A DNA stretch of 47,524 bases from contig NZFL01000013.1 of NCBI GenBank assembly GCA_002690655.1, positions 152,068 through 199,591 on the forward strand, in the 5' to 3' direction. Numbering within the stretch: position 1 is the stretch's first letter; each line of letters begins with the position of its first letter. The translations under genes were made by a program, and so were the position numbers. Below, in pieces: positions 27,009 to 36,543 of this stretch. This DNA comes from Pedosphaera sp. Its GTDB lineage: Bacteria; Verrucomicrobiota; Verrucomicrobiia; Limisphaerales; AAA164-E04. The notes beneath the pieces are model-generated. The model was not told where the DNA came from. It saw nothing but the letters and a program-made list of their open reading frames with translations, and did no database searches.

Positions 27009-27953
27009 ATGAAACAGGAAACACTACTTCACATCTGGCGGTTTACCGATGGCAAGCCTGGGCATCAAAACCAATCCCTCGGTTTGGTCGAAGCCATTAA
27101 AAAGCGAGTGAGTTGCCTCATTCATGAATGGGAAATTCCCCCAAGTTTGATTCAACGATGTAAATGGCGAAAAGACTGGAAGGCAGAGGTGAAAAAACTG
27201 CCCCAGCCTCATTTGATCATTGGGGCAGGCCACCGCACTCATCCCATGGTTCTGAGGGCTCAAAGGCAGTGCGGCGGTAAGTCCGTCGTACTCATGAGGC
27301 CAAGCTTGCCCTTGAGCTGGTTTGATCTGTGTGTGGTTCCACAACATGATCAAGTGAAATTGCGTTCCAATGTAATGCAGGTTCGAGGTGTCCTCAATAG
27401 CATTACGGCTTCTGGAGAACAGAAGCTTAGTCAAGGTTTGTTTTTGATAGGAGGGCCATGCCGACATGTGGATTGGTCGGATGAGCTGGTTGTCGAGCAG
27501 ATTGAGAGAATATTAAAATCATCCCCCTCGATGCAATGGATTCTAACAACTTCAAGGCGTACTCCAGCGTCATTCTTGAAGCACCTCGCTGATAAATGTC
27601 ATGCTGCCAATCTGACTGTCACACCTGTGTCAGAAACTCAATCAGGCTGGGTTGCTGAGAAGTTGGCTTGCTCTAAACAAGTATGGGCAACCAGCGACAG
27701 TGTCTCCATGCTCTACGAATCGATTACATCAGGTGCTTCGACAGGCGTTTTGAACGTTCCATGGACAACCAGTGGAAAGCTGCGTAATGGATTGGATGAG
27801 CTCATTCAAACAAAAATGGTCACCACATTTTCCGATTGGAATTCCAAGCAACCATTGCCTCCTCCCTCCGCATCTTTTGCTGAAGCAGAAAGAGTGGCCG
27901 ACTGGATCACAGCTCAATGGTTTACGAAACTTCAGGCGCAGCCTCACCTTTAA
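27009..27953 (+). CDS. ELM1/GtrOC1-family putative glycosyltransferase
   Basis: This 314-residue protein starts with LLHIWRFTDGKPGHQNQSLG, the hallmark of the ELM1 family (PF06258), named for a plant mitochondrial fission factor. Bacterial members resemble GT-B glycosyltransferases. Other family features are LIIGAGHRTHPMVLRAQRQC (about 72-91), LIGGPCRHVDWSDE (about 154-167), ILTTSRRTPASFLKHL, and WATSDSVSMLYESITSGAST near 230-249, the family's Asp-Ser-x-Ser-Met segment. It lies 32 bases after trpD and may share its transcript. A role in surface glycan synthesis is suggested by the following GT4 gene, but the bacterial substrate is not known. Confidence 0.85.
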   Translation: MKQETLLHIWRFTDGKPGHQNQSLGLVEAIKKRVSCLIHEWEIPPSLIQRCKWRKDWKAEVKKLPQPHLIIGAGHRTHPMVLRAQRQCGGKSVVLMRPSLPLSWFDLCVVPQHDQVKLRSNVMQVRGVLNSITASGEQKLSQGLFLIGGPCRHVDWSDELVVEQIERILKSSPSMQWILTTSRRTPASFLKHLADKCHAANLTVTPVSETQSGWVAEKLACSKQVWATSDSVSMLYESITSGASTGVLNVPWTTSGKLRNGLDELIQTKMVTTFSDWNSKQPLPPPSASFAEAERVADWITAQWFTKLQAQPHL

Positions 27954-28199
27954 TGAGTAAAATCAGTATGGCGAAGATAGGATTTGATGATTCAATATCT
28001 GAGTCATAGTCTCGTAATGAAAGTTATCACTCCAAAAAATAATATGTTACGAATCGCGCATTTTGTTTTTTCTAATCTCTTTAAGCGTAACCTTTACGGA
28101 TTTCATTCGTCTAGGAAGCCAACTGTTTGGTTTATTGACCGTAATTTACTGGCCATCTGCACAAATAGAGCTAAAAGCTTCCATTAACTCATAGAGCAA
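27954..28199 (+). other. Intergenic gap between ELM1-family and GT4 genes
   Basis: These 246 bases hold no convincing gene. A 67-codon plus-strand reading frame (27984-28187) exists but has no family-like motif, no ribosome site and an unbalanced composition. No hairpin followed by a T run was found. The GT4 gene downstream may have its own promoter here, but no clear -35/-10 pair was picked out. Confidence 0.4.
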
Positions 28200-29294
28200 A
28201 TGAAAGTCATCCAACTTTTGCCGGAACTAAACGAAGGGGGAGTCGAGCGTGGTGTCGTAGAGACGAATCGTGAATTCCAGAAACTGGGACATAAAAGTCA
28301 CGTTGTCAGTGCAGGGGGGCACATGGCTGAAACAATAAAAATAGATGGTGGGTGTCATTATACACTGGATATATGCTCAAAAAATATCATCAGTGCCCCC
28401 TCCCGCATTCTAAAACTCAGGAAATTGCTGAACTCGGTCAATCCCGAAATCATCCATGCTCGCAGTCGCATTCCAGCGTGGTTAAGTCATTTTGCAAATC
28501 GAAAATCAAGACGCCCGTTTGTGACAACTGTTCATGGACTGAACAGTGTAAACGGCTACAGCAAAATCATGACCAGTGGGGATCGGGTCATTTGTGTGAG
28601 TGAAGTTATTCGTGATTACATCATGCAACATTACCATATCTCCCCCAAGGTTATTCGAGTGGTCCAGCGTGGGGTCGATATGGATCAGTTCAGCCCAGAA
28701 AAAGTCGATAGAGAAAAAGTTTCCAGCTTACGATCCAAACTTGGGCTCGATGGTAAATTTATCGTTACGAGCGTAGGTCGCATTACGTGGTTGAAAGACT
28801 ATGAGACTTTCATCCAATCCATGGCAAGAGTTTGTAAGAATACACCCGAAGCTGTTGGTTTGATTGTGGGCGGCTATAGAAAGGATAAAGCTGAATATTT
28901 CAACTCTCTGAAAAAGATTGTATCTGACCTCAAGATGGAAAAGCATATACTTTTTGCAGGAAATCAGGAAGATATGCTTTCTGTTTATGCACTTAGTGAC
29001 ATTATTGTGAATGCGTCACTGAAAATGGGGAACATGGGGCGGACCGTAGTTGAAGCTCTCGCCTTGGGGAAACCTGTGATGGCAACAACATTTAAAGGTC
29101 TACACAATCTCATCGAGAATGAAAAAAATGGTCGTATCATAGCCACAAGGGACATCAACGATTTGACAGATTCTCTTTTGATCGCCATGAAGACTCCTTA
29201 TAGGGAAGATGCCATTCGATCATCCATTCCAGCCGAATATACGCTTCATCACATGGTGGAAAGCATTCTAAGTGTTTATCGGGAAATTGTTTAG
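28200..29294 (+). CDS. GT4-family glycosyltransferase
   Basis: This 364-residue GT-B enzyme has N-terminal MKVIQLLPELNEGGVERGVV with the EGGVER turn typical of family 4 lipopolysaccharide transferases. The middle has IIHARSRIPAWLSHFANRKS and VTTVHGLNSVNGYSKIM (acceptor side). The C-domain has FIVTSVGRITWLKDYETFIQ, VGLIVGGYRKDKAEY, and NMGRTVVEALALGKPVMATT with EX7E-type residues. It stands outside the main cluster on the opposite strand, after the ELM1-family gene, and may act on lipid-A core or another glycan. Convergent with the galactose mutarotase gene; no clear terminator in the 92-base gap. Confidence 0.9.
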   Translation: MKVIQLLPELNEGGVERGVVETNREFQKLGHKSHVVSAGGHMAETIKIDGGCHYTLDICSKNIISAPSRILKLRKLLNSVNPEIIHARSRIPAWLSHFANRKSRRPFVTTVHGLNSVNGYSKIMTSGDRVICVSEVIRDYIMQHYHISPKVIRVVQRGVDMDQFSPEKVDREKVSSLRSKLGLDGKFIVTSVGRITWLKDYETFIQSMARVCKNTPEAVGLIVGGYRKDKAEYFNSLKKIVSDLKMEKHILFAGNQEDMLSVYALSDIIVNASLKMGNMGRTVVEALALGKPVMATTFKGLHNLIENEKNGRIIATRDINDLTDSLLIAMKTPYREDAIRSSIPAEYTLHHMVESILSVYREIV

Positions 29295-29386
29295 TCGAGA
29301 TGATATATCTTTTGTATATTGCATAGTGGCACTGTAAGGAGGAATTAATTATTGGATCCCACTTACATTGTATAGATGATGTAAAA

Positions 29387-30550
29387 TTATCTGACTGAAA
29401 ACCGATGAACAGTTTGGTGTGTGTAGGTTTCTCCTGGCCTTAAAATGGCACTCGGAAAATGAGGCTTGTTAGGGGAATCTGGAAAGTGCTGGGTTTCCAG
29501 GCAAAAGCCGTTTTGCTTGTGGTAAACACCTCCCGATTTACCTGTGAGTGTGCTGTCCAGAAAATTTCCCGAATAGAATTGGATACCGGGCTCTGTGGTT
29601 AATATTTCCAAAACACGCCCACTTGTGGGCTCATATACTTTTGCTGCTGTTTCCAATTTTCCAGCTGCGGATTTACGCAACACGAAGTTATGATCGTAAC
29701 CACCCGGATCCCCAGTCATTTGTGCGATTCGGGCGCCTATGGCGGTTGATGTCCTGAAATCCAAAGGTGAACCATTGAGGGTTGCGATTTCGCCAGTGGT
29801 AATCATGGTCGCATCCACAGGAGTAAAAAAGTCAGCAACGATTTCCAACTCATGTCCAAGAATGTTGCCTTTGCCTTCACCTGCCAAATTCCAATAGGCA
29901 TGGTTCGTTAAATTGATAGGAGTGGCTTTGTCTGTGGTGGCTTTGTAGTCGACAATCAATTCATTGTTGTCGGTCAATGTATATACCACGACGCTCTTAA
30001 GCTTGCCGGGATAACCCTCTTCCCCATCCACGCTTAAATAAGTGAATTCAACGGCTGGACCATTATCGGTTTCGAGGGGGCGGGCATCCCACACACATTT
30101 ATCAAAGCCTTTGTCACCTCCGTGGAGGTGATTAGGATCATTGTTCGTTGCTAGCTGATACTCTTTTCCGTCCAAAGTAAACTTGCCCTTGGCAATCCGG
30201 TTTGCATAGCGACCTGCGGTGGAGCCAAAGTAAGGGTGACCTTTGATGTAATCTTCCAGATTATCGAACCCCAGAGTGATATCACCCATGCCTCCGTCTC
30301 TGTCTGGTACGTGCATTTCCGTGAGCAAGGCACCAAAAGTTGATATTTTTGCAACAAGGCCATTTTTGTTGCGCAGGGTGTAGAGTTCTACCTGTTCCCC
30401 TTCGGGGGTGGTGCCGAATTGTGATTTTTCCACGTTTGGATGCTGATTTGATGTTGATGATTGAAATGGGCATGTGGCGCAGGAAACAGCGCAAGCAGCT
30501 ACCAGTGCCGACAGTCCCGTCCATACCAGGTCTAGTTTACTCATATTCAT
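29387..30550 (-). CDS. Galactose mutarotase (aldose 1-epimerase), exported or lipoprotein form
   Basis: This 387-residue protein has an N-terminal export signal ending near GLSALVAACAVSCATC (about 13-28), with Cys26 following Ala-Val-Ser in a lipobox-like context, so it is probably a lipoprotein or periplasmic enzyme. The mature part is GalM-like: FGALLTEMHVPDRDG, PYFGSTAGRYANRIAKGKFT, NHLHGGDKGFDKCVWD, the catalytic His in NLTNHAYWNLAGEG (about 226-239) and catalytic Glu in NGFCLETQHFPDSPNKPHF near the end. It interconverts alpha and beta anomers of hexoses, likely during uptake of polymer-derived sugars. It is convergent with the preceding glycosyltransferase gene. Confidence 0.93.
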   Translation of the reverse strand: MNMSKLDLVWTGLSALVAACAVSCATCPFQSSTSNQHPNVEKSQFGTTPEGEQVELYTLRNKNGLVAKISTFGALLTEMHVPDRDGGMGDITLGFDNLEDYIKGHPYFGSTAGRYANRIAKGKFTLDGKEYQLATNNDPNHLHGGDKGFDKCVWDARPLETDNGPAVEFTYLSVDGEEGYPGKLKSVVVYTLTDNNELIVDYKATTDKATPINLTNHAYWNLAGEGKGNILGHELEIVADFFTPVDATMITTGEIATLNGSPLDFRTSTAIGARIAQMTGDPGGYDHNFVLRKSAAGKLETAAKVYEPTSGRVLEILTTEPGIQFYSGNFLDSTLTGKSGGVYHKQNGFCLETQHFPDSPNKPHFPSAILRPGETYTHQTVHRFSVR

Positions 30551-31126
30551 GACATTTTGTATTGTTTCTACCCCTTCCGTTGTTTACCCGCCCGCAGCGT
30601 CAGGAGCAGCAAAGGAGTTTAAATAAGTGGGCAATCATCTGCTCCCTCTACTGGAATTTCAACGTCTTGATTTGAAAAGTTACATGAAAATTCAGGATCC
30701 TTTGAAGCTGGATACGTACATGGAGAAGTGTCCTGCTTGAGCCGAGGGTTGATCATTGATAGCTATAGATTCTTGATTGTCAATCATTTTATACCCCATG
30801 TGTCTTTTTCAACGGCTTTATGGAACTGTTTTCGGTATCGGAATGTATCCCTTATCTGTAAAAAAGTTTCCGTCACCTTGTATTGCCATGACCCGTTTAC
30901 GGTAAGAACCTTGGATGATGGCTCCATCGTAACAAAGTCGACTTGCGTCGTTATCGCATATTTCCGTTCTTGGCATGAGAGATAAGATGGCCTTATGATT
31001 TAGCTAAGTAATTTCCTCCATAAATCATTAAGGGGAGACAGGTTTTGTTTGTTTAATCTTCAAACTTTTCTACCCTCATGCTTTCGGAGTTTGCAGAACG
31101 GTTCAAACAACGTATCTCAGAAAAAT
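30551..31126. other. 576-base region without a convincing gene
   Basis: The spacer separates the divergent mutarotase and dehydrogenase genes, so it should contain both promoters, though no clear sigma-70 pair stands out. Two overlapping reading frames exist on opposite strands. One is an 85-codon plus-strand frame (30728-30985) without recognisable features. The other is a 52-codon minus-strand frame (30818-30976, starting MPRTEICDNDASRL, ending GYIPIPKTVP) with more protein-like composition but no ribosome site. Neither is supported enough to call. No RNA gene or repeat was recognised. Confidence 0.4.
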
Positions 31127-32077
31127 ATGTCTAAGAGAATTGGATTTGTCGGATTGGGTCGCATGGGAGCAAACATGGCCCTGCGACTCAAAGATTGTGG
31201 TTATAATTTATCAGCTGTTTTTGATATCAACGAGGAAGTAGCAGCGGCGGCTGCTGGTTCACTTAATGTTTTGCATTGTAAAAGGCTTGATGAAGTCACT
31301 GCTAATTCCGATGTCATCATTACTGTTGTTTCTGATGATGCATCCATGAATCAGTTATTCAAAGCGACGGGTAATAGTTTGCTCAAAAATGCGAAAGGGC
31401 GGATATTCATCAATTGTGCAACCGTCAGTCCTTCCACGCACATCAAAGTGGAAGAGCGAGCGAAAAAAGCTGGTGCCAAATCATTGGAAGCATGCATGGC
31501 CTCCAGTATTACGCAAGCACGAGAGGGAACACTTTACCTCATGTGCGGCGGCGAGAAGCGAACCTATCAGCGCGTTAAGCCTCTATTGGAAAAACTGAGC
31601 GCAAGCATGCGCTATGTTGGCTCCGCTGGAAAAGCAGCAGAGGTCAAAGCCCTGGTCAACATGGTGATGAATATCAATACCGCTGGATTGGCTGAAGGAT
31701 TAGGGCTTGGAGAAGCATTGGGGCACGATTTGGATATGCTTCGCGAGATCTTCTCACAAACGGGAGCGAATTCCCGCGTGCTTGATACAGATGGTGAAGA
31801 CATGCAAAAGCGTGATCACGATTGCTATTTTTCGGCATCACACGCAGCCAAGGATTCAGGGATTGCCTTGAAACTTGGGCGATCAGCCAAATTAAAGCTT
31901 CCTCTTGCTGAGGCTACCATGGGGCAATATTCAAAATTGGAATCCATTGGTCTAGGGCATCTGGATAAATCGGGTGTAGCCGAGTTGACATTCCAAGGCC
32001 GAGGCCCTGCCAAATCAAAAAAAACTTCCCGGAAAAAAATCATCAAGAAGGCTTCCAAGACTGGGCGCAAAACATAA
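31127..32077 (+). CDS. NAD(P)-dependent beta-hydroxyacid dehydrogenase family protein
   Basis: With the ATG at 31127 the product is 316 residues and starts KRIGFVGLGRMGANMALRLK, the GxGxxG Rossmann motif of 3-hydroxyisobutyrate/tartronate-semialdehyde reductases (PF03446 plus PF14833). FINCATVSPSTHIKVEERAK replaces the usual DxST segment with Ala-Thr-Val-Ser-Pro-Ser-Thr. EACMASSITQAREGTLYLMC fits the substrate loop and VKALVNMVMNINTAGLAEGL (about 176-195) contains the catalytic lysine. The last 25 residues are very Lys-rich (SKKTSRKKIIKKASKTGRK), an unusual tail for this family. An upstream in-frame start at 31049 adds 26 residues before the Rossmann strand and is disfavoured. Confidence 0.9.
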   Translation: MSKRIGFVGLGRMGANMALRLKDCGYNLSAVFDINEEVAAAAAGSLNVLHCKRLDEVTANSDVIITVVSDDASMNQLFKATGNSLLKNAKGRIFINCATVSPSTHIKVEERAKKAGAKSLEACMASSITQAREGTLYLMCGGEKRTYQRVKPLLEKLSASMRYVGSAGKAAEVKALVNMVMNINTAGLAEGLGLGEALGHDLDMLREIFSQTGANSRVLDTDGEDMQKRDHDCYFSASHAAKDSGIALKLGRSAKLKLPLAEATMGQYSKLESIGLGHLDKSGVAELTFQGRGPAKSKKTSRKKIIKKASKTGRKT

Positions 32078-32346
32078 AAAAGCCCCACGTTTCGGGACAA
32101 ACGTCGACGACATTGTAAGGTGACGGACGTTTTGCCCCCATGTGAATAATTTGGAGTGGTGATTGAATTGGTTGGGTGGCTAGCAATTTCCTTTCAGGGT
32201 TGTACAGTCCTCTCGGAAGGTTTGTTCGTTTGCTTGTAAAAGAAATACCTATCAGCAATTTATTAATATTTTTTGACCTTGTCGCAGATCGTGGTCATCA
32301 CTCGATACCGCTTGCTCCCATTGATAATCGTGTCTAAATTTCTCTT

Positions 32347-33462
32347 ATGAATTCTTATGCTTCTCCGATTGGGGGGAAACCACCGGGTGGCCCTATCCCT
32401 CCCAGTGGATATTATCCGCCGCCGCGTCGCAGGTTTGGCCTGTGGTTGGTTGTGCTCTTCTTGTTTGGTCTGCTCTTCCTCAGCATGTTGAGCAATTTAG
32501 GTTACTACCTGGAATCAACCTCTGGAGCTGGAGTGGGCTCTGGGGTGCGGCGGGCAATGGACGAAGCCGTCACCGAAAATAACGATTCTGAAAACAAAAT
32601 CCTGATAGCTGACGTATCAGGAATTATATCCAACCTGACTCTGGACCGCAGTGGTATGAGCATGGTCAGATGGATCGAGGAACAGCTCAAGCAGGCGCGG
32701 GATGATTATGCGATCAAGGCGGTCATCCTTAAAGTAGATTCTCCCGGAGGCGAAGTGTTGGCATCTGACCAAATTTACGAGAGAATACAGTCCTTTCAGG
32801 AGTCTACCGGAAAACCCGTGATCGCCTCCATGGCGGGGTTGGCTGCTTCAGGTGGTTACTATATTTCGGCCCCATGTCGTTGGATTGTGGCGCACCCTTT
32901 GACAATTACGGGAAGTATCGGCGTGATCATGCACGGTTACAACTACCGCACATTGATGGACAAGGTCGGGGTTCAACCCAACGTTTTCAAAAGTGGGAGA
33001 TTCAAGGACATGCTGAGTGGTGAAAAGCGGCCTCAAGAAGTTTCCGATGAAGAAAAAGCGATGGTGCAGGGTATGGTTGATTCAACTTTTCAGCGATTCA
33101 AGGAAGTTATCCTCAAGGGAAGAAACTGGTCTCAAGATCAGGATGGGGATGAAGGTCGCGCCCTTTCTCCAGCTTGGCAGGATTTTGCTGACGGTCGTAT
33201 ACTCTCGGGAACCCAAGCTTATGAGCTTGGATTTGTGGACGAACTAGGCAGTTTTGAAGTAGCTGTTGATCGCGCCAAATCCCTTGCTGGTATCGAAACT
33301 GCAAATTTGATCGCCTATGAAAAACCGTTTTCTTTGTCCTCATTCTTTCGGTTTTTGGGCAAAGCAAGTGCACAAAATAAGGTGAAAGTCGACATAGGTC
33401 TTGATATCCCCCGATTGGAGGCCGGGCGCTTGTATTTACTTTCTCCAACCTTCATTCAATAA
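32347..33462 (+). CDS. sppA: Signal peptide peptidase SppA-type S49 membrane protease
   Basis: This 371-residue protein has a Pro/Gly-rich cytoplasmic tail, one TM helix (LWLVVLFLFGLLFLSMLSNL, about 33-52) and a single S49 domain of the short type. LKVDSPGGEVLASDQIYERI (about 127-146) and IASMAGLAASGGYYISAPCR (about 160-179, catalytic Ser in AASGGYY) are diagnostic. ITGSIGVIMHG and FKSGRFKDMLSGEKR supply the S49 catalytic lysine region. It degrades leftover signal peptides in the membrane. The M24 peptidase gene starts 17 bases after its stop, so the two are probably cotranscribed. Confidence 0.94.
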   Translation: MNSYASPIGGKPPGGPIPPSGYYPPPRRRFGLWLVVLFLFGLLFLSMLSNLGYYLESTSGAGVGSGVRRAMDEAVTENNDSENKILIADVSGIISNLTLDRSGMSMVRWIEEQLKQARDDYAIKAVILKVDSPGGEVLASDQIYERIQSFQESTGKPVIASMAGLAASGGYYISAPCRWIVAHPLTITGSIGVIMHGYNYRTLMDKVGVQPNVFKSGRFKDMLSGEKRPQEVSDEEKAMVQGMVDSTFQRFKEVILKGRNWSQDQDGDEGRALSPAWQDFADGRILSGTQAYELGFVDELGSFEVAVDRAKSLAGIETANLIAYEKPFSLSSFFRFLGKASAQNKVKVDIGLDIPRLEAGRLYLLSPTFIQ

Positions 33463-33478
33463 CTCAGAACAGACTTCC

Positions 33479-34639
33479 ATGGCAGCCAAAAAATCCAAAC
33501 CCAAAAAAAACGTTTCCCCGGATGTATTGATCATTGCGGACAGTGATCACAATGCAGACATGCTTTATGCGACTGGCATGTTTGCCCCGGACCCATTCAT
33601 TTATCTGCGCCGAAAGGGCAGGGAGTATTTGTGCATGAGCGACCTTGAATTCGATCGAGCGAAAAAGGAAGCACCGCATTGCGAAATCTTGTCGCTTTCA
33701 AAGATTCAATCAGCCCTTCAACGGCAGGGAGTGAAGCACCCAGGCTGGGGTGAGGTTGCCGCCTGGATGCTCAAGAAGTATCGCATTAAATCCATACAGG
33801 TGCCTGAAGCCTTTCCTCTGCAAATGGCACGTCGTATAGGGGAATATTCCCCGGAAACAGTATTGAACCCAAGCGAAGTTTTTCCTGAACGATTGATCAA
33901 GACTCCCAGGGAAATTCGATACCTTCAAGAAGCACTTCGCATGACCGAGATTGGATTGCAAGTTGCAGTCCGCACACTCAAGCAATCCAAAATCAATCAG
34001 AGGAAAATCCTCACTTTCCAAGGCAAACCTCTTAGTTCAGAAAAATTGCGCGCAGTCATTCATACGGCGATTTGTCAGGAAGGAGGCCTTGCCAGCAATA
34101 CAATTGTTGCGGGTGGGAATCAGGCTTGCGACCCACATAACAGAGGATCAGGGATTCTCATGGCGCACCAAGCCATCATACTGGATATTTTTCCGCGAAG
34201 TGAGAGTACTGGTTTTTTCGGTGACATGACCCGAACCGTTGTCAGAGGCAAGGCGAGTGATGGTGTGAAAAAGCAATATGCAGCCGTTCAGGAAGCTCAG
34301 CAGCATGCCATCAATATCACCAAAGACGGCGTTTCGGGCCTGGGCGTTCATGAGGCAGTTGAAGGTGTGTTCAGAAAACATGATTTTCCAACCAAACGAA
34401 TCAATGGGCAAATGTCCGGTTTTTATCATGGTACCGGCCATGGTCTTGGGCTGGAGATTCATGAATGGCCAAGAATGGGTAAGACTTCAACGGACACTCT
34501 CAAATCAGGAAATGTCATGACGGTGGAACCCGGTTTATATTATTATGGTGTGGGAGGAGTCAGGCTGGAAGATGTGATCGTGGTGCGATCAGGTAAAGCT
34601 CGAGTCCTGACCTCTTTCGAAAAAGTATTGGAAATTTAA
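33479..34639 (+). CDS. M24-family metallopeptidase (Xaa-Pro aminopeptidase-like)
   Basis: With the ATG at 33479 the product is 386 residues, beginning MAAKKSKPKKNVSPDVLI. A creatinase-like N-domain is followed by the pita-bread catalytic domain with all five metal ligands. These are the Asp in ILDIFPRS and the Asp in FFGDMTRTV, then His in YHGTGHGLGLEIHEWP (about 313-328), Glu in TVEPGLYYYG and Glu in RLEDVIVV. The enzyme releases N-terminal residues preceding proline, or is a related aminopeptidase P-like dipeptidase. A longer frame from 33401 overlaps sppA by 62 bases and is rejected. The neighbours sppA and hemL on the same strand suggest a housekeeping operon. Confidence 0.92.
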   Translation: MAAKKSKPKKNVSPDVLIIADSDHNADMLYATGMFAPDPFIYLRRKGREYLCMSDLEFDRAKKEAPHCEILSLSKIQSALQRQGVKHPGWGEVAAWMLKKYRIKSIQVPEAFPLQMARRIGEYSPETVLNPSEVFPERLIKTPREIRYLQEALRMTEIGLQVAVRTLKQSKINQRKILTFQGKPLSSEKLRAVIHTAICQEGGLASNTIVAGGNQACDPHNRGSGILMAHQAIILDIFPRSESTGFFGDMTRTVVRGKASDGVKKQYAAVQEAQQHAINITKDGVSGLGVHEAVEGVFRKHDFPTKRINGQMSGFYHGTGHGLGLEIHEWPRMGKTSTDTLKSGNVMTVEPGLYYYGVGGVRLEDVIVVRSGKARVLTSFEKVLEI

Positions 34640-34662
34640 CTCAATTCAATCCTGAATAATTT

Positions 34663-35955
34663 ATGCGATTGACAGATCGGTCTAAGGAACTTTTCGCAGC
34701 TTCTCTGAAACATATTCCGGGAGGAGTCAATTCTCCCGTCAGGGCTTTTCGAGCCGTTGGAGGGGAACCATTCTTTGTGGATCGTGCAAAAGGCGCCCAC
34801 ATTTGGGATGTGGATGGCAACGATTACATTGATTACGTCGGTACCTGGGGGCCAGCCATCCTTGGGCATGCCCATCCAGGGATTATTCAAGCGGTTCAGT
34901 CTGCTGCGGAAAGGGGAACCAGTTATGGGATTCCAAATCCTTATGAACCGCGAATGGCGGAGTTGATCAAGGAATTGTTTCCCAGTGTGGGCAAAGTGCG
35001 TATGTGCAACTCTGGAACAGAGGCATGTATGAGTGCCATACGAGTGGCCCGAGGCTTTACTGGCAGAGACAAAATCATCAAGTTTGACGGTTGCTACCAT
35101 GGTCATTCAGACTCCTTGCTGGTCAAAGCAGGCTCAGGGGCTCTTACTTTCGGTAATCCTGACAGTGCCGGTGTTCCCAAAGAATTTACGCAACACACGA
35201 TCGTGCTCCCTTACAATGACCTTGATGCCGTATGCCAAGCCATGGAGGCAAATCCAGGGCAAATTGCCGGTATCATCCTTGAGCCCGTTGTTGGGAATGC
35301 CGGATTGATTTTGCCGAAGGATGGGTTCCTGGAGGGCCTTCGTGAGGTGACGAAACAGCATGACTCATTGCTGATCTTTGACGAAGTCATGACTGGGTTT
35401 CGGGTTGCCCCAGGTGGGGCCCAGCAGCTTTTCAGTATCGTGCCGGATCTGACTTGTTTGGGCAAAATCATCGGGGGAGGCTTGCCGGTAGGCGCCTTTG
35501 GTGGGCGAGCAGATGTCATGGACTGCCTGGCACCTCTCGGGCCCGTATATCAGGCCGGGACGTTGAGCGGAAACCCTTTAGCCATGGCGGCTGGAATCGT
35601 TGCTCTTGAGGCTTTGAAATCTGGTGAAGTTCATCAACGATTGGATCAATTGGGCAATCGATTGGAGAATGGCATGAAAAAAGCCGCTGAAAGAGCCAAC
35701 CTGGATGTGACATTACAAAGATGTGGTTCCATGTTTTGCGGTTATTTTGGAGACCACCCGGTCATCAATCTCTCAGATGCCATGAAATGTAATCGAGATT
35801 TATTCACGCGTTATTTCCATGGCATGCTGGACAGATTTGTTTATGTGGCGCCTTCTCAATTTGAAACAGGATTTCTTTCGGTGGCGCATTCTGAAGAGGA
35901 CATTGACCGCACAATAGAAGCGGCTGAGCAGTCCATGAAATGCATTAAGAATTAA
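34663..35955 (+). CDS. hemL: Glutamate-1-semialdehyde 2,1-aminomutase
   Basis: This 430-residue PLP enzyme forms 5-aminolevulinate in the C5 heme pathway. It has the family N-terminus LTDRSKELFAASLKHIPGGV, NSPVRAFRAVGGEPFFVDRA, WGPAILGHAHPG, the cofactor region CNSGTEACMSAIRVARGFTG (about 112-131), LIFDEVMTGFR (about 236-246) and the Schiff-base lysine in CLGKIIGGGLPVGAFGG (about 265-281). AGTLSGNPLAMAAG is also typical of HemL. Length matches the family. It implies heme synthesis from glutamyl-tRNA rather than glycine. Gap of 23 bases from the M24 gene. Confidence 0.97.
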   Translation: MRLTDRSKELFAASLKHIPGGVNSPVRAFRAVGGEPFFVDRAKGAHIWDVDGNDYIDYVGTWGPAILGHAHPGIIQAVQSAAERGTSYGIPNPYEPRMAELIKELFPSVGKVRMCNSGTEACMSAIRVARGFTGRDKIIKFDGCYHGHSDSLLVKAGSGALTFGNPDSAGVPKEFTQHTIVLPYNDLDAVCQAMEANPGQIAGIILEPVVGNAGLILPKDGFLEGLREVTKQHDSLLIFDEVMTGFRVAPGGAQQLFSIVPDLTCLGKIIGGGLPVGAFGGRADVMDCLAPLGPVYQAGTLSGNPLAMAAGIVALEALKSGEVHQRLDQLGNRLENGMKKAAERANLDVTLQRCGSMFCGYFGDHPVINLSDAMKCNRDLFTRYFHGMLDRFVYVAPSQFETGFLSVAHSEEDIDRTIEAAEQSMKCIKN

Positions 35956-35987
35956 CAACATAACTTACCCGTCTAGGATTTAACATT

Positions 35988-36404
35988 ATGCGCATACTTG
36001 CTTTGGACCATGGAACAGTGAGGATCGGTGTTGCGGTTAGTGACGAGATGCAGATGATCGCACAGCCGGTCGATTACGTTGCTGCCGAACCTCCGGAAAA
36101 AATCGTAAGCTACCTCCAAAATGAATGGGAAGGCAAACTGGAACTGATTCTGGTGGGAATGCCCAGAAATATGGATGGTAGTTATGGTCCTGCCGCTGAA
36201 AAAGTAAAAGTATTCATCGAAAAACTAAAACAGCAAATTTCAACACCGATCAAAACCTGGGATGAACGCCTTACCAGCGCGCAGGCAAATCGGGTTATGA
36301 TCGAGGCAGACGTTCGTAGAGATAAAAGGAAACAAAAAGTGGATTCCATGTCAGCAGCGATTCTTCTTCAAAGTTATATTGATGGGTTTTCGGATACTTC
36401 CTAG
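35988..36404 (+). CDS. ruvX: Putative pre-16S rRNA nuclease YqgF/RuvX (Holliday-junction resolvase-like)
   Basis: This 138-residue RNase H-fold protein is of normal length. It starts MRILALDHGTVRIGVAVSDE with the first catalytic Asp, followed by LELILVGMPRNMDGSYGPAA (about 46-65, the Gly-Met-Pro-Arg-Asn variant of the family motif), TWDERLTSAQANRVM (about 91-105, catalytic Glu) and VDSMSAAILLQSYID (last Asp). It matures the 5' end of 16S rRNA in E. coli. An AGGA about ten bases before the ATG is a modest ribosome site. It follows hemL by 32 bases and probably ends the operon. Confidence 0.94.
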   Translation: MRILALDHGTVRIGVAVSDEMQMIAQPVDYVAAEPPEKIVSYLQNEWEGKLELILVGMPRNMDGSYGPAAEKVKVFIEKLKQQISTPIKTWDERLTSAQANRVMIEADVRRDKRKQKVDSMSAAILLQSYIDGFSDTS

Positions 36405-36543
36405 AAGCATTTAGGTATTTCCTCAGAAGTAAAAAATTTGAGGTGTGCATTTTGTTCCTTTAATTTCCTAATCAATGGTAAACTTTGTTTTTTTACTCAT
36501 AATGCTTTTCTGCTGCGTGGCTTGATTCTCGTGCCTTAAAACC

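Noticed and set aside
27984-28187. 67-codon plus-strand frame
   Set aside because: No family motif, no ribosome site, and composition typical of non-coding DNA.
30728-30985. 85-codon plus-strand frame
   Set aside because: No recognisable feature, and a 52-codon frame on the opposite strand is equally plausible; neither is supported.
32099-32132. Seven-base inverted repeat downstream of the dehydrogenase gene
   Set aside because: The loop is about 20 bases and the following bases are C-rich, not a T run, so it does not qualify as an intrinsic terminator.
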